Assembly (NCBI RefSeq): GCF_001898805.1
Contig: NZ_MKVJ01000007.1
Span: 1 to 64,000, forward strand
Origin: Leifsonia sp. 71-9
Lineage (GTDB): Bacteria; Actinomycetota; Actinomycetes; Actinomycetales; Microbacteriaceae
DNA: 64,000 bases
Direction of reading: 5' to 3'
The notes beneath the pieces were generated by a model. The model was given only the letters and a program-made list of their open reading frames with translations. It was not told where the DNA came from and made no database searches. Shown one piece after another: positions 7,243 to 16,310 of this stretch. Within the stretch, counting starts at the first letter, position 1. Each line of letters begins with the position of its first letter. The position numbers were made by a program, and so were the translations under genes.

Positions 7243-7575
7243 GTGAAGACGATTCGGGTGGGGGAGAGCGACTGGCTCGTTCTCGACGACGCGATTCAAC
7301 CGCGCTTCCTGATCCATCACGGGCCGACGGTGAACAAGATCACCCGCGAGACGTTGATGATGTACCGCGTCGACCACTGGGTTCTCAAACGCAGTGACCG
7401 GTGGCCGCTGGGCTACTACGAAACCCTCGCAGACGCCCAGCTGGCCGCAGAGAGCACCCTTGGCGCCCCGAAGTTCCTCGCCCCCGTCACCGACCCCCAC
7501 GGACAGATCGTTACCCCTGAGGAGCAGCGAGAACGGTGGCAGGCGGGACTCGACCCGCGCACCGGCCCCACCTGA
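7243..7575 (+). CDS. Hypothetical protein, likely SOS-regulated
   Basis: The frame is open from 6697, but the real gene most likely starts at the GTG at 7243, ten bases after the SOS box, giving 110 residues beginning (M)KTIRVGESDWLVLDDAIQPRFLI. There is no strong ribosome site, which fits a leaderless transcript. The sequence (TVNKITRETLMMYRVDHWVLKRSDRWPLGYYETLADAQLAAES) suggests a small alpha/beta protein; no family is assigned. It pairs divergently with the gene at 6871-7197. Confidence 0.5.
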   Translation: MKTIRVGESDWLVLDDAIQPRFLIHHGPTVNKITRETLMMYRVDHWVLKRSDRWPLGYYETLADAQLAAESTLGAPKFLAPVTDPHGQIVTPEEQRERWQAGLDPRTGPT

Positions 7576-7583
7576 TCGAACCG

Positions 7584-7724
7584 CTACGTCTCCGCTTCCG
7601 CGACACCCGCACGGACCGCCTCGTCGACGAGCGCCTGGTCGTCGACCACAGGGCGGTAGATCGTGGAGTGTGCGACGCCAAACAGCTCGGTGATCTCAGT
7701 GGCGCTGGTGGAGTCACTTCCCAT
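7584..7724 (-). pseudogene. Remnant of a serine resolvase (C-terminal HTH only)
   Basis: Reading the minus strand from the ATG at 7724 gives 46 residues that include TSATEITELFGVAHSTIYRP, the helix-turn-helix that ends Tn3-family resolvases. The catalytic domain is missing. It lies directly upstream of the Cd/Pb cassette, which suggests that cassette arrived with a transposon whose recombinase has since decayed. Confidence 0.6.
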
Positions 7725-7759
7725 CCACGATAGTTCAGTGTCTGCTGTATGATCATCAC

Positions 7760-8119
7760 ATGCTGACTATTGCTTCGCGTCTCGATGTAATGAACCGGCT
7801 CGGTCGGGCCATGGCGGATCCCACGCGTTCTCGCATTCTGATGACTCTGCTTGGTGGGCCGAGCTACCCGGCCGTGCTCTCGCGTGAACTGGTGCTCACG
7901 CGTTCGAACGTGTCGAATCATCTGACGTGTCTGCGCGACTGTGGGATTGTCGTCGCTGAGCCGGAGGGGAGACAGACCCGTTATGAGATCGCGGACCCGC
8001 ACCTGGCCGCCGCGTTGATCGCTCTCGTGGACGTGACGCTGGCCGTCGACGAGAACGCGCCGTGCGTCGATGCGTCCTGCACCGTGCCGGGCTGCTGCGG
8101 GACGGAGGCCGGCGCGTGA
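7760..8119 (+). CDS. cmtR: CmtR-type Cd(II)/Pb(II)-sensing repressor (ArsR/SmtB family)
   Basis: A 119-residue winged-helix repressor closely modelled on mycobacterial CmtR. The three metal ligands fall at the same positions as in that protein: Cys57 and Cys61 in TCLRDC on the recognition helix, and Cys102 in the C-terminal PCVDASC tail. More cysteines follow (VPGCCG). Metal binding releases it from DNA. It overlaps the P1B ATPase gene by four bases and should control the ATPase-lspA unit. The start is the ATG at 7760, only about 20 bp from a palindrome-rich stretch (GTATGATCATCAC) that is a candidate operator. Confidence 0.9.
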   Translation: MLTIASRLDVMNRLGRAMADPTRSRILMTLLGGPSYPAVLSRELVLTRSNVSNHLTCLRDCGIVVAEPEGRQTRYEIADPHLAAALIALVDVTLAVDENAPCVDASCTVPGCCGTEAGA

Positions 8120-10026
8120 GGGCGGTGACGAAGTCTCAGGTGGAGGGGTCTGCGGTCGGCGACGATGATGATGACGACCATGATGGGCCGTGGTGGCAGG
8201 ATCGCGGGATTATGGTCCCGGCGTTCTCAGGTGTCGCGTTCCTTGCGGGTCTGATCTGCGGGTGGTCGGGTGCGGAGATCCTGGCGTTGGTGCTGTTCTG
8301 GATCGGATTGCTGCTCGGCGCGTCGACGTTCACACCTGGGGCGATCCGGAAGCTGTTCAAGGGCAAGCTCAGCATCAGCTTGCTGATGACGATCAGCGCG
8401 GTCGGCGCGGTCATCCTCGGCTACGTCGAAGAAGCGGCCGCACTGGCGTTCCTGTACTCGATCGCGGAAGCACTCGAAGACAAGGCGATGGACCGCGCCC
8501 GCGGCGGCCTGCGCGCACTGTTGAAGCTCGTCCCGGAGACGGCGACGGTCCGACGCGACGGGGCCTCGGTCGAGATCGCGGCGAAGGACCTCACCGTCGG
8601 CCAGATTATGCTTGTCCGCCCCGGGGAGCGGATCGCGACCGACGGGATCGTCCGCTCGGGCCGTTCCAGCCTGGACACCTCTGCGATCACCGGCGAGTCG
8701 ATCCCGGTCGAGGTCGAACCCGGAGACGCGGTCTCCGCCGGTGCGATCAACACCGCCGGGGCACTCGAAGTTCAGGTCTCTGCGGCGGGGACAGACAACT
8801 CGCTGACCACGATTGTCGAGCTTGTCGAGCAGGCCCAGGCGGAGAAGGGCGACCGCGCGCGTCTCGCGGACCGGATCGCCCGCCCCCTGGTCCCCGGCGT
8901 GCTGATCCTCGCGGCCCTTGTCGCGCTGATCGGGTCCCTGTTCGGTGACCCGGAGTTGTGGATCACCCGGGCTCTGGTCGTGCTCGTCGCCGCGTCGCCG
9001 TGTGCCCTGGCGATCTCGGTGCCGCTCACGGTCGTAGCCGCGATCGGCGCGGCCAGCAAGTTCGGTGTGATCATCAAGTCCGGCGCAGCCTTCGAACGTT
9101 TCGGCGCGATCCGGTACGTCGCCGTCGACAAGACCGGCACCCTCACCCGCAACCAGCCGGCCGTTACGGCGGTCCTCACGGCCGACGGCGTCACCGAACG
9201 CCAGGCGTTGGAGTGGGCGGCTGCGCTGGAGCAGCACAGCACCCACCCGCTCGCCGCTGCGATCACCGCAGCCGCCCCCGGTGTCCCTGCGGCCCTCGAT
9301 GTGACCGAGCAGGCCGGGCACGGCATCGAAGGCACCGTCGACGGCGCACGGATCACCGTTGGCAGCCCTCGCTGGCTCGACGCCGAGAGCCTTGGGAGCC
9401 AGGTCACGAGCCTGGAGGAGCAGGGTATGACCGTCGTGATCGTGCACCGCGGCGGGGCATCGGTCGCCGCGATCGGCGTCCGAGACGAGCTGCGCCCCGA
9501 GGTACCGGAGGTCGTGCGCACCCTCGCGGCCCAGGGTGCCGGCGTGACCATGCTGACCGGCGACAACGCCCGCACCGCGCGCGCTCTGGCCGCGCAAGCC
9601 GGTATCGGCGACGTGCGCGCCGAGCTCCGCCCCGAGGACAAGGCCGCGGCGATCGGCGAGCTGTCCCAGGCAGGATCGGTCGCGATGATCGGCGACGGCA
9701 TCAACGACGCCCCCGCTCTCGCCGCCGCCGATATCGGCATCGCGATGGGAGCGACCGGCTCCGACGCCGCGATCGAATCAGCCGATGTCGCCTTCACCGG
9801 GCATGATCTGCGGCTCATCCCGCGCGCGTTCGACCACGCCCGCCGCGGACGCCGCATTATTAACCAGAACATCATCCTGTCGCTGCTGATCATCACCGCC
9901 CTGCTCCCGCTGGCACTGTTCGGCGTCCTCGGGCTCGCAGCCGTCGTCCTGGTCCACGAGATCGCGGAGGTCATCGTGATCCTCAACGGACTCCGTGCGG
10001 CGCGCACCCGAAACGGCGTCTCATGA
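8116..10026 (+). CDS. P1B-type metal-efflux ATPase with SPC motif (CadA/CtpD-like)
   Basis: A heavy-metal pump of 636 residues. The N-terminal tail is an Asp/His run (DDDDDDHD) rather than a CxxC metal-binding domain. The membrane metal motif is SPC (VAASPCALAIS), the phosphorylation site is DKTGTLTRNQ, and GDGINDAPAL is the hinge. The last helix carries HEIAEVIVILNGLRA, similar to P1B-4 pumps. SPC-type pumps export Co, Zn, Cd or Pb; the CmtR neighbour favours Cd/Pb. The GTG at 8116 overlaps the cmtR stop and has GGAGG seven bases upstream. It is followed by lspA with a four-base overlap. Confidence 0.9.
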   Translation: MRAVTKSQVEGSAVGDDDDDDHDGPWWQDRGIMVPAFSGVAFLAGLICGWSGAEILALVLFWIGLLLGASTFTPGAIRKLFKGKLSISLLMTISAVGAVILGYVEEAAALAFLYSIAEALEDKAMDRARGGLRALLKLVPETATVRRDGASVEIAAKDLTVGQIMLVRPGERIATDGIVRSGRSSLDTSAITGESIPVEVEPGDAVSAGAINTAGALEVQVSAAGTDNSLTTIVELVEQAQAEKGDRARLADRIARPLVPGVLILAALVALIGSLFGDPELWITRALVVLVAASPCALAISVPLTVVAAIGAASKFGVIIKSGAAFERFGAIRYVAVDKTGTLTRNQPAVTAVLTADGVTERQALEWAAALEQHSTHPLAAAITAAAPGVPAALDVTEQAGHGIEGTVDGARITVGSPRWLDAESLGSQVTSLEEQGMTVVIVHRGGASVAAIGVRDELRPEVPEVVRTLAAQGAGVTMLTGDNARTARALAAQAGIGDVRAELRPEDKAAAIGELSQAGSVAMIGDGINDAPALAAADIGIAMGATGSDAAIESADVAFTGHDLRLIPRAFDHARRGRRIINQNIILSLLIITALLPLALFGVLGLAAVVLVHEIAEVIVILNGLRAARTRNGVS

Positions 10027-10646
10027 CGACCCGGAACGCTCGCCCACCTTCCGAGGCGGTTGCCGGAGGCGTCGCGGAGGCCTCGTCTAGGCGCGCGATC
10101 GGGAGGAGGCCTCCTCGTGCGCTCGGCATCGCCGTGGCCGTCGCTGCACTCGGGCTGATCCTCGACCAGGCCACGAAGATGCTCGCGGTCGCACAGCTGT
10201 CACCGGGCAGTCGTGTCCCGATCATCGGAGACTTGCTGTCATTATCGCTCGTTCACAATCCCGGAGCCGCGTTCTCCATCGGCTCCGGAGCCGCGTGGGT
10301 TTTCACGGTCATCGGGGTCCTAGCCGCGGCCGTGACGATCGGCATCGCCGTGCGGCTGCGGGGCATCGGCTGGGGCATCGCACTCGGCCTGATCCTTGGT
10401 GGCGCGATCGGCAACCTCGTCGACCGGCTCATGAAACCTCCCTCGTTCGGGCAGGGGCACGTCACCGACTTCATCGCCTATGGCGACCTCTTCATCGGGA
10501 ACATGGCCGATGTCCTCGTCGTCAGCGGCGTCGCCCTGCTTTGCCTGATCCTCATCGTCTCGAGCTGGCGGCCAAAGCCGCACGCGCCCCAGAACGCGGA
10601 TTCAGAGCACGGTTCGCTGCACGTCCGCACCGACACGAACCCGTGA
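10023..10646 (+). CDS. lspA: Lipoprotein signal peptidase (signal peptidase II)
   Basis: A 207-residue membrane aspartyl peptidase that cleaves prolipoprotein signal peptides. It has four hydrophobic segments and the two family Asp boxes: GGAIGNLVDRL and FIGNMADVLVV. The first 30 residues are a basic tail. It overlaps the ATPase gene by four bases. Metal-linked copies of lspA next to Cd/Pb ATPases are well known in lead and cadmium operons (pbrC-like), where they are thought to help process or sequester metal at the membrane. The chromosome should hold the housekeeping copy. Confidence 0.92.
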   Translation: MTTRNARPPSEAVAGGVAEASSRRAIGRRPPRALGIAVAVAALGLILDQATKMLAVAQLSPGSRVPIIGDLLSLSLVHNPGAAFSIGSGAAWVFTVIGVLAAAVTIGIAVRLRGIGWGIALGLILGGAIGNLVDRLMKPPSFGQGHVTDFIAYGDLFIGNMADVLVVSGVALLCLILIVSSWRPKPHAPQNADSEHGSLHVRTDTNP

Positions 10647-10677
10647 TCACCCCCGCATAAGCCAAAGGACTGATCCG

Positions 10678-10764
10678 ATGCAATTAGAACAGTTCGAGGT
10701 TGCGGACTGCCGCCTCGCACGTGCGCTCACTGCTCTGCCGGGCAACCACGGCTGTGAATCATGA
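10678..10764 (+). CDS. Possible 28-residue Cys-containing peptide
   Basis: A short frame beginning MQLEQFEVADCRLARALTAL and ending HGCES lies between lspA and cadD, in the same direction. It has two cysteines and a His. GGACTGATCCG is the only weak ribosome site. It could be a regulatory leader for cadD, a metal-binding peptide, or chance. Confidence 0.25.
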   Translation: MQLEQFEVADCRLARALTALPGNHGCES

Positions 10765-10825
10765 AGCGGAGTGGATCGACCCCCTTCTGCGCGGCCCCGG
10801 AGCGCTGCACGGCAGGGGTGATCTC

Positions 10826-11428
10826 ATGATTGTTCTCTCCATCGCACAAGCGATCGGGCTATTCCTTGCCACCAACATCGACGACATCATCGTGCTCTCG
10901 CTCTTCTTCGCCCGCGGTGCAGGGCAGCGAGGCACGACCGTTCGGATCCTGATCGGACAGTACCTAGGATTCGCAGGCATCCTCGGTGCCGCCGTACTGG
11001 TATCCATCGGTGCCGGAGCCTTCCTGCCCCCCGAGGTCATCCCGTACTTCGGCCTGATTCCCCTGGGATTAGGGGTTTGGGCGGCCTGGCAAACGTGGCG
11101 CCGCCGGCACGATGATGACGATGATGAAGGCAAGCTCGAGGGCAAGAAGATCGCGGTCTGGGCGGTGGCGGGGGTCACCTTTGCGAACGGCGGGGACAAC
11201 ATCGGCGTCTATGTCCCGGTCTTCCTCAGTGTAGGGCCCGGTGCTGTCGTCGCTTACTGTGTTGTGTTCCTCGCGCTTGTTGCAGTCCTGGTGATGATTG
11301 CCAAGTTCATCGCCACGCGACGTCCGATCGCCGAAATTCTGGAGCGCTGGGAGCACGTCCTATTCCCGGTCGTTCTAATCAGTTTGGGCATCTTCATCCT
11401 GATCAGTGGTGGGGCGTTTGGGCTCTGA
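10826..11428 (+). CDS. cadD: CadD-family cadmium resistance transporter
   Basis: A 200-residue membrane protein with five or six hydrophobic segments. It has the CadD-family signatures ATNIDDIIVLSLFFARG near the N terminus and TFANGGDNIGVYVPVF in the middle. The loop between them carries an Asp run (RRHDDDDDEG). CadD proteins give cadmium tolerance by efflux or binding. The frame is open further upstream, but the ATG at 10826 starts the conserved domain and has AGGGG eight bases before it. It ends the CmtR-controlled metal cassette. Confidence 0.88.
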   Translation: MIVLSIAQAIGLFLATNIDDIIVLSLFFARGAGQRGTTVRILIGQYLGFAGILGAAVLVSIGAGAFLPPEVIPYFGLIPLGLGVWAAWQTWRRRHDDDDDEGKLEGKKIAVWAVAGVTFANGGDNIGVYVPVFLSVGPGAVVAYCVVFLALVAVLVMIAKFIATRRPIAEILERWEHVLFPVVLISLGIFILISGGAFGL

Positions 11429-11630
11429 CGCCACCAATGCAGGCACCAGTGAAAGATCGCCGTAAACGATCGTTTGCGAGCAGCCTCGAGAACGATGGCT
11501 GACACTGTCGTTTCTCGCGGTCGCCTGCGCGATTGATCGCGCTGTTGTTGCGTTCGTGCAGGTGAGTGTGAAGATCTAGCTGCGCGAGGTTGTCTGCACT
11601 ACCGTTGCGATCACGACGATGAGGTCGGTG

Positions 11631-13286
11631 ATGGATGACATTCGAGAGCCTGTGCGCGACCGCGGTGTTCTGACCGCGTGCGATGATGCGTGGGAGCGCG
11701 CTGCGAAGACGGCTGCGGTCATTGGTCCGCTCTCGGATCTCTCACGCGTTGGGCATTCCCGTGTGGACGTTGCGGCGGCGGAGCTGGGTATCTCGCGTCG
11801 GCAGTTGTACGTTCTGATGCGGCGGTGGCGCGACGGGCAGGGGCTCGTTTCGGACCTAATCCCTGGGCAATCGAACGGCGGTCGCGGCCGAACGCACCTG
11901 CCGGAGCTGGTCGAAGCAATCGTCTCGGAGGTGATCAAGAAGGGGTATCTGAACCGCCAGCGTCGGACGGTTGCTGTGGTGCATCGGGATATCGTCCGTG
12001 TTTGCCGCCAACAGGGTCTTCCTGCTCCCTCGCGGGCGACGATCGAGCGCCGGATCGCAGGGCTTGATCCGGCGGAGACCGCTACACGTCGCGAAGGTTC
12101 GGATGCGGGTCGGGCGTTGCAATCCGCGGCTGGTCTCGTGCCGCCGGTGCGGCGGCCGTTGGAGCAGGTGCAGATCGATCACACCGTGGTGGATGTGATC
12201 GTGGTCGACGAGCGTCACCGGCTACCGATCGGTAGGCCATACGTGACGGTCGCGATCGACGTGTTCAGTCGCTGCATCGTGGGGCTCGTTGTCACTCTCG
12301 AGGCCCCGTCTGCACTGTCTGTCGGCCTTTGTTTGGCGCACATGGTCACCGACAAGCAGCCCTGGTTGGACGGTGTTGACGTGTCGGTGTCGTGGCCGAT
12401 GAGTGGGAAGCCTGCCGAGTTGTATCTCGACAATGCCGCGGAGTTCAAGAGCGAGGCGTTGCGCCGCGGATGCGAGCAGCACGGTGTGAAGCTGCGCTAC
12501 CGTCCACCGGGTCAGCCGCACTACGGCGGCATCGTGGAGCGAGTGATCGGCACGATGATGCGGTCAGTTCATGATCTTCCGGGTACGACGTTCTCGAATC
12601 CGGGCGAGCGTGGCCGCTACGACTCCGAGAAGTCGGCAACCCTCACCGTCAAGGAGCTGGAGCATTGGCTAGCCCTGGCTGTGGCGGCCTATCACGGGCA
12701 GGTGCATCGCGGGATTGGGCAGACTCCGGCCGGGCGATGGGCGGCCGGGGTGGAGGCGAACGGAACGCCTGCGACGGTGACCAACGCGGCTGCGTTCCTG
12801 ATCGACTTTCTCCCGGTGATCCGGCGGACCCTGAGGAGAACCGGTTTCACCATCGATCACGTGCAGTACTTCTCCGACGCGTTGAAGCCGTGGATTGCGC
12901 GCCGCGAGAAACTCGGCCGTTTCGTGATCCGGCGAGACCCTCGCGACATCAGTCGCATTTGGGTGCTCGACCCGGAAGGTGCGAACTACATTGATGTCCC
13001 GTACCGACGAATGTCACACCCGCCGGTATCCGTGTGGGAGCAGCGCGCGGCCACTATCGCGCTCCGTGCAGCCGGCCGCGAAGAAATCGATGAGGATGCG
13101 TTGTTTCGCACAATCGAGAAGATGCGGCAGGTGGTCACCAATGCCGCGGCATCGACGAAACGGGCGCGTCGCGCCGCCGACCGGCGCACCGACCGACCAA
13201 GCCCAGCGCGACGAGATCCCGTTCCGCCGAGCGGTCCGAGTGGCGATGGTCCGGCGGTTCCGTATCCGGTCATTGAGGAGTGGTGA
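11631..13286 (+). CDS. tniA: TniA-like DDE transposase (Mu/Tn7 TnsB type)
   Basis: The catalytic subunit that cuts and joins transposon ends. An N-terminal HTH (VAAAELGISRRQLYVLMRRWR) is followed by the rve core with DDE residues at about Asp183 (QIDHTVVD), Asp267 (YLDNAAEF) and Glu303 (GIVERVIG), and a Mu transposase C-terminal domain ending in a basic, Pro-rich tail that contacts the ATPase. From the ATG at 11631, preceded by GAGG, it has 551 residues; an ATG at 11619 is also possible. TniB follows after one base. Confidence 0.9.
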   Translation: MDDIREPVRDRGVLTACDDAWERAAKTAAVIGPLSDLSRVGHSRVDVAAAELGISRRQLYVLMRRWRDGQGLVSDLIPGQSNGGRGRTHLPELVEAIVSEVIKKGYLNRQRRTVAVVHRDIVRVCRQQGLPAPSRATIERRIAGLDPAETATRREGSDAGRALQSAAGLVPPVRRPLEQVQIDHTVVDVIVVDERHRLPIGRPYVTVAIDVFSRCIVGLVVTLEAPSALSVGLCLAHMVTDKQPWLDGVDVSVSWPMSGKPAELYLDNAAEFKSEALRRGCEQHGVKLRYRPPGQPHYGGIVERVIGTMMRSVHDLPGTTFSNPGERGRYDSEKSATLTVKELEHWLALAVAAYHGQVHRGIGQTPAGRWAAGVEANGTPATVTNAAAFLIDFLPVIRRTLRRTGFTIDHVQYFSDALKPWIARREKLGRFVIRRDPRDISRIWVLDPEGANYIDVPYRRMSHPPVSVWEQRAATIALRAAGREEIDEDALFRTIEKMRQVVTNAAASTKRARRAADRRTDRPSPARRDPVPPSGPSGDGPAVPYPVIEEW

Positions 13287-13287
13287 C

Positions 13288-14193
13288 GTGGACGATGACC
13301 TGGTCGACCTGACCCATCTCACCCCGGCCGCGCAACGGATCGCTGTGCTGCCGGCAGCGGAACGGATCGCCCATGTGCGTGCGGATCGGTGGATCGGGTA
13401 CAGCCGCGCCACTGATGCGCTCGCCCGGTTGGAGGCGTTGTTCGAGTGGCCATCGAAGCAGCGGATGCCGAACTTGCTCCTGATCGGTCCCACGAACAAC
13501 GGCAAGTCGATGATCATCGAGAAGTTCCGCCGCACGCACCCGGCGGTGTCGCTTCCTGATCGAGAGCACATCCCGGTACTGGTGATGCAGATGCCCTCCG
13601 ACCCGACCGTGATCCGTTTCTACGTGGGGCTGCTCGCCTCGATGGGGGCCCCACTCAGGCCCCGGCAACGCCTCGCCGAACTGGAACAGATCGCGCTCGA
13701 ACTTTTAAGTCGAGTCGGAGTGCAGCTGCTCGTGATCGACGAGCTGCACAACGTGCTCTCCGGGACGACCCCTGTAAGGCGCGAGTTCCTGAACCTGCTG
13801 CGTTTCCTGGGCAACGAGTTGCGGATTCCGCTGGTCGGAGTCGGCACGCGGGATGCGTATCTTGCGATCCGTTCCGACGATCAGCTCGAGAATCGGTTCG
13901 AGCCGTTCACGCTGCCCCGCTGGGAAGTCGACACCGGCACCCGTTCGTTGCTCGCCAGCTTCGCCGCATCCTTCCCGCTGCGGCGGCGTTCGGACATCAC
14001 TGGTCTCGAGATGGCCAGCTACCTCCTCACTCGCAGTGAAGGGACCATCGGTGAGTTGAACCAGCTGTTGATGGATACGGCGGTTGCGGCGCTAGATTCC
14101 GGCGAGGAGTGCATCAACCGGACTACTTTGCTGCTGTCGAGTTATGCGGGCCCGACAGAGCGTCGCCGTCTCTTTGAGCGCGAGCTCGCGTGA
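13288..14193 (+). CDS. tniB: TniB-like AAA ATPase, transposition target adaptor
   Basis: A 301-residue ATPase that connects target DNA with the transposase. Walker A is GPTNNGKS and Walker B is LLVIDELHN, followed by the family LSGTTPVRREFLNLLRFLGNE segment and GVGTRDA sensor. The start is the GTG at 13288, with GAGGAG seven bases upstream. The longer open frame back to 12979 overlaps tniA and is rejected. The gene overlaps tniQ by four bases. Confidence 0.9.
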   Translation: MDDDLVDLTHLTPAAQRIAVLPAAERIAHVRADRWIGYSRATDALARLEALFEWPSKQRMPNLLLIGPTNNGKSMIIEKFRRTHPAVSLPDREHIPVLVMQMPSDPTVIRFYVGLLASMGAPLRPRQRLAELEQIALELLSRVGVQLLVIDELHNVLSGTTPVRREFLNLLRFLGNELRIPLVGVGTRDAYLAIRSDDQLENRFEPFTLPRWEVDTGTRSLLASFAASFPLRRRSDITGLEMASYLLTRSEGTIGELNQLLMDTAVAALDSGEECINRTTLLLSSYAGPTERRRLFERELA

Positions 14194-15392
14194 CCTCACC
14201 CGCCAGATGGCCACTGCACCCACCACCATCCGCGGGAGAGGCGCTGTCATCGTGGCTGACCCGCATTGCCGCCGCTCACCGGCTCCGCCTCGATGAGCTC
14301 CTCGCTGACAATCTCGGCACCTACACCTTCGACGTCTTTGACCGCACTACCGGCGGTCTCGACATCACCCCACCCCGCGAGCTGCTCGTCGCGTTGGAGC
14401 AGCGCACGGGCCGAGACCGACACGAACTGTGGGGGATGAGCATCGCCGGGAACGTGCCGTGGCTCCTGGATGACCTCGAACCGTCCGACGACGAAGAAGC
14501 GTTCCACACCTACGTCCGCCAGCACCATGTTCTCCTCACCGCGCGGGAGCGCCCAGCACGGTTGGCGTCTCCCTGGCGCGCGTGGCTTCCCCGTGAGCCG
14601 CTACGACGCGCCTGCCCTACATGCATCGCCGGCCCAGAACGCGTTCCCGGCCTCACCCTCGTGTCGCAGCTGCCTTTGACGCTCAGCTGCCCCCGGCACG
14701 GCTGCTACCTCGAATCCGCCTACGGCTCCCTCGACACCAACATCATCTGGGTCGACGGCCACGCCGAGCCACGACCGGCACCGCCCGCCGTTCGTGCGAT
14801 GGACCAGCGCTCAGCTGACGCGTTGCGCGTCGGCATCGTCCGACTGCCTCGGCGCGACGTGCACGCCGGCATCTGGTTCCGGATGCTCCGCACGATCATC
14901 GACGAACTCAGTACCTCCGCAACCCACGCGCGAACCCACGCGCACACCCTGCGAGAAGTGTGGGCCAGCATCGAGCAACCCATCCGGGGCGGACTGAGCG
15001 TCTGGAGATCGTTCGAGCTCCTCGACTGGTCGATACAGCAACGTCTCCTCGAAGCGGCGGCCGCCGCAATCGCCATGATCGAAGACGGGACCATCCGAGC
15101 GCCTGGCACCGATGGTGCACTCTTTCTCCCAGCGCCGCACCGCCCAGCGGACGACGGCCGAACACCACGACCAATCGCGGATAGCACGAGAACGCAGGCT
15201 GAGCCGATCGACTACTGGAAGGCGGTCGTCGACAGCTTCAACGAAGTGGTTTCGCTCGCTCTCGCCGACCCAGCCCAAGCCGAGCTGCTCTACCGTTTCG
15301 TGTCATCCGGACCAGGAGGACCAAACAACGCCCGCCGGATACTCGCCGACATCGGCATCACCGAATATGCCTCGTCACAGAACATCCCTTAG
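14190..15392 (+). CDS. tniQ: TniQ/TnsD-like target-selection protein
   Basis: A 400-residue protein of the TniQ family, required for Tn402/Tn7-like transposition. The N terminus (WPLHPPPSAGEALSSWLTRIA) is the TniQ signature, and a zinc-finger-like cysteine set follows (CPTCIAG ... LSCPRHGCYLES). The start GTG overlaps the tniB stop. The C-terminal half is less conserved and could carry target specificity. Which target site it recognises cannot be read from this window. Confidence 0.87.
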   Translation: MTSPARWPLHPPPSAGEALSSWLTRIAAAHRLRLDELLADNLGTYTFDVFDRTTGGLDITPPRELLVALEQRTGRDRHELWGMSIAGNVPWLLDDLEPSDDEEAFHTYVRQHHVLLTARERPARLASPWRAWLPREPLRRACPTCIAGPERVPGLTLVSQLPLTLSCPRHGCYLESAYGSLDTNIIWVDGHAEPRPAPPAVRAMDQRSADALRVGIVRLPRRDVHAGIWFRMLRTIIDELSTSATHARTHAHTLREVWASIEQPIRGGLSVWRSFELLDWSIQQRLLEAAAAAIAMIEDGTIRAPGTDGALFLPAPHRPADDGRTPRPIADSTRTQAEPIDYWKAVVDSFNEVVSLALADPAQAELLYRFVSSGPGGPNNARRILADIGITEYASSQNIP

Positions 15393-15500
15393 AGCCGATC
15401 ACGAGTCATAGAATAAGTGAACAGTTACGTGACATTAGGTGGCGGCGAGTGTGGAGTTGCTCGCTTGATGGCGGTGTCTGCGATTGCTCGATGGCGCCGG

Positions 15501-16310
15501 TCAGCTCCCGATGACGAGGACGCTGGCGGCGGCTTCGATGACGTCGTCGGTGATCGTCTCCAGGTCGTTGATCTTGAGCACGCGGCTGATCTGAGGGAAC
15601 AGGCGCTCGAGGAGGCGGAAGTTCCCGCGGGTGATCCGTTCGATGGCTGCGACGGCTTGGGCGTCGGTGAAGTCGTCGGGGTTGAGGGTGCGTCCGAGGC
15701 GCTTCCAGTGTCGGTCGAGGACGAAGAGGAGTTCGTCTCGGCCGAGGGCGCGGTAGCGGTGGGAGAAGCCGAGGCGGCTGTAGAGCTGGGGGTAGTGGCG
15801 GAAGCGCTGGTCGATGCCGGGCATGCCGATCAGGATTATCGCGAGGTGGGTGCGGTCGTGTTCGTCGCGGAGCAGCTCGAGCGCGGTGGGCGTGAGCCGC
15901 TCGGCTTCGTCGACGATGAGCATCTCGACCCGCCGAGTGGTGTTGCCGTTGTGCATGCCGCTGACTTTCCCGATCGTGCGGAGGTGCTCGTCGATGCAAA
16001 TGCCGAGGTGGGCCTGCCACTTGCCGATCTCTCGCATGAGGTCTTTGGGTCGCGGCAGTACCTCGGGTGTGTAGAAGACGGTGCGGGAGCGATGCGCGAG
16101 CGCGTTGTGTTTCGCGTCGTCTTCGCCGCGTGGGCCCCACGCGGTGATGTAGGGCTCGAGGGTGTCCCAGTTGGCGTATCGGCGGGCGGAGTTGGTCTTG
16201 CCGACTCCGGCGTCGCCGTGGCAGATGCCGATGGTGCGTTCCTTCTTCACCGCGTTCGCGAACTCGGTGAAGCGGCGGTGTTCCTTGGTGGCGATGAAGG
16301 TCTGGGTCAT
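15501..16310 (-). CDS. AAA ATPase of TniB/MuB type
   Basis: A 269-residue ATPase for the second transposon. Walker A is GDAGVGKTNS, Walker B MLIVDEAERL, and the sensor region reads LIGMPGIDQRF. It resembles the TnsC/TniB ATPases that choose target DNA. The ATG at 16310 shares a base with the stop of the transposase gene (TGATG), so they are translationally coupled. The sequence is unrelated in detail to TniB at 13288. Confidence 0.85.
   Translation of the reverse strand: MTQTFIATKEHRRFTEFANAVKKERTIGICHGDAGVGKTNSARRYANWDTLEPYITAWGPRGEDDAKHNALAHRSRTVFYTPEVLPRPKDLMREIGKWQAHLGICIDEHLRTIGKVSGMHNGNTTRRVEMLIVDEAERLTPTALELLRDEHDRTHLAIILIGMPGIDQRFRHYPQLYSRLGFSHRYRALGRDELLFVLDRHWKRLGRTLNPDDFTDAQAVAAIERITRGNFRLLERLFPQISRVLKINDLETITDDVIEAAASVLVIGS

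Larger units (their letters stand above)
11440..15400 (+). mobile_element. Tn402/Tn5053-like transposon (tniA-tniB-tniQ), ends unresolved
   Basis: Three genes in the order tniA, tniB, tniQ form the core of a Tn402/Tn7-related transposon. The 200 bp before tniA are noncoding and include a candidate left end TGTCGTTTCTCGCGGTCGCC near 11508. I find no matching inverted copy after tniQ, and a second transposon begins there in the opposite direction, so the right end may have been lost. No res site or tniR accompanies this unit. Confidence 0.65.

Noticed and set aside
8190-9806. Long alternative-frame ORFs over the P1B ATPase, and similar ones over katG, copA and the T4SS genes
   Set aside because: Arg/Pro/Gly-rich shadows typical of high-GC genes; the real frames carry full family motifs.
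11500-11530. TniABQ element ends paired by a matching inverted repeat after tniQ
   Set aside because: I looked for the inverse of TGTCGTTTCTCGCGG in 15393-15500 and did not find it.
12979-13287. Longer TniB starting at 12979
   Set aside because: It lies entirely over tniA in another frame; the GTG at 13288 has a well-placed ribosome site and starts the conserved domain.
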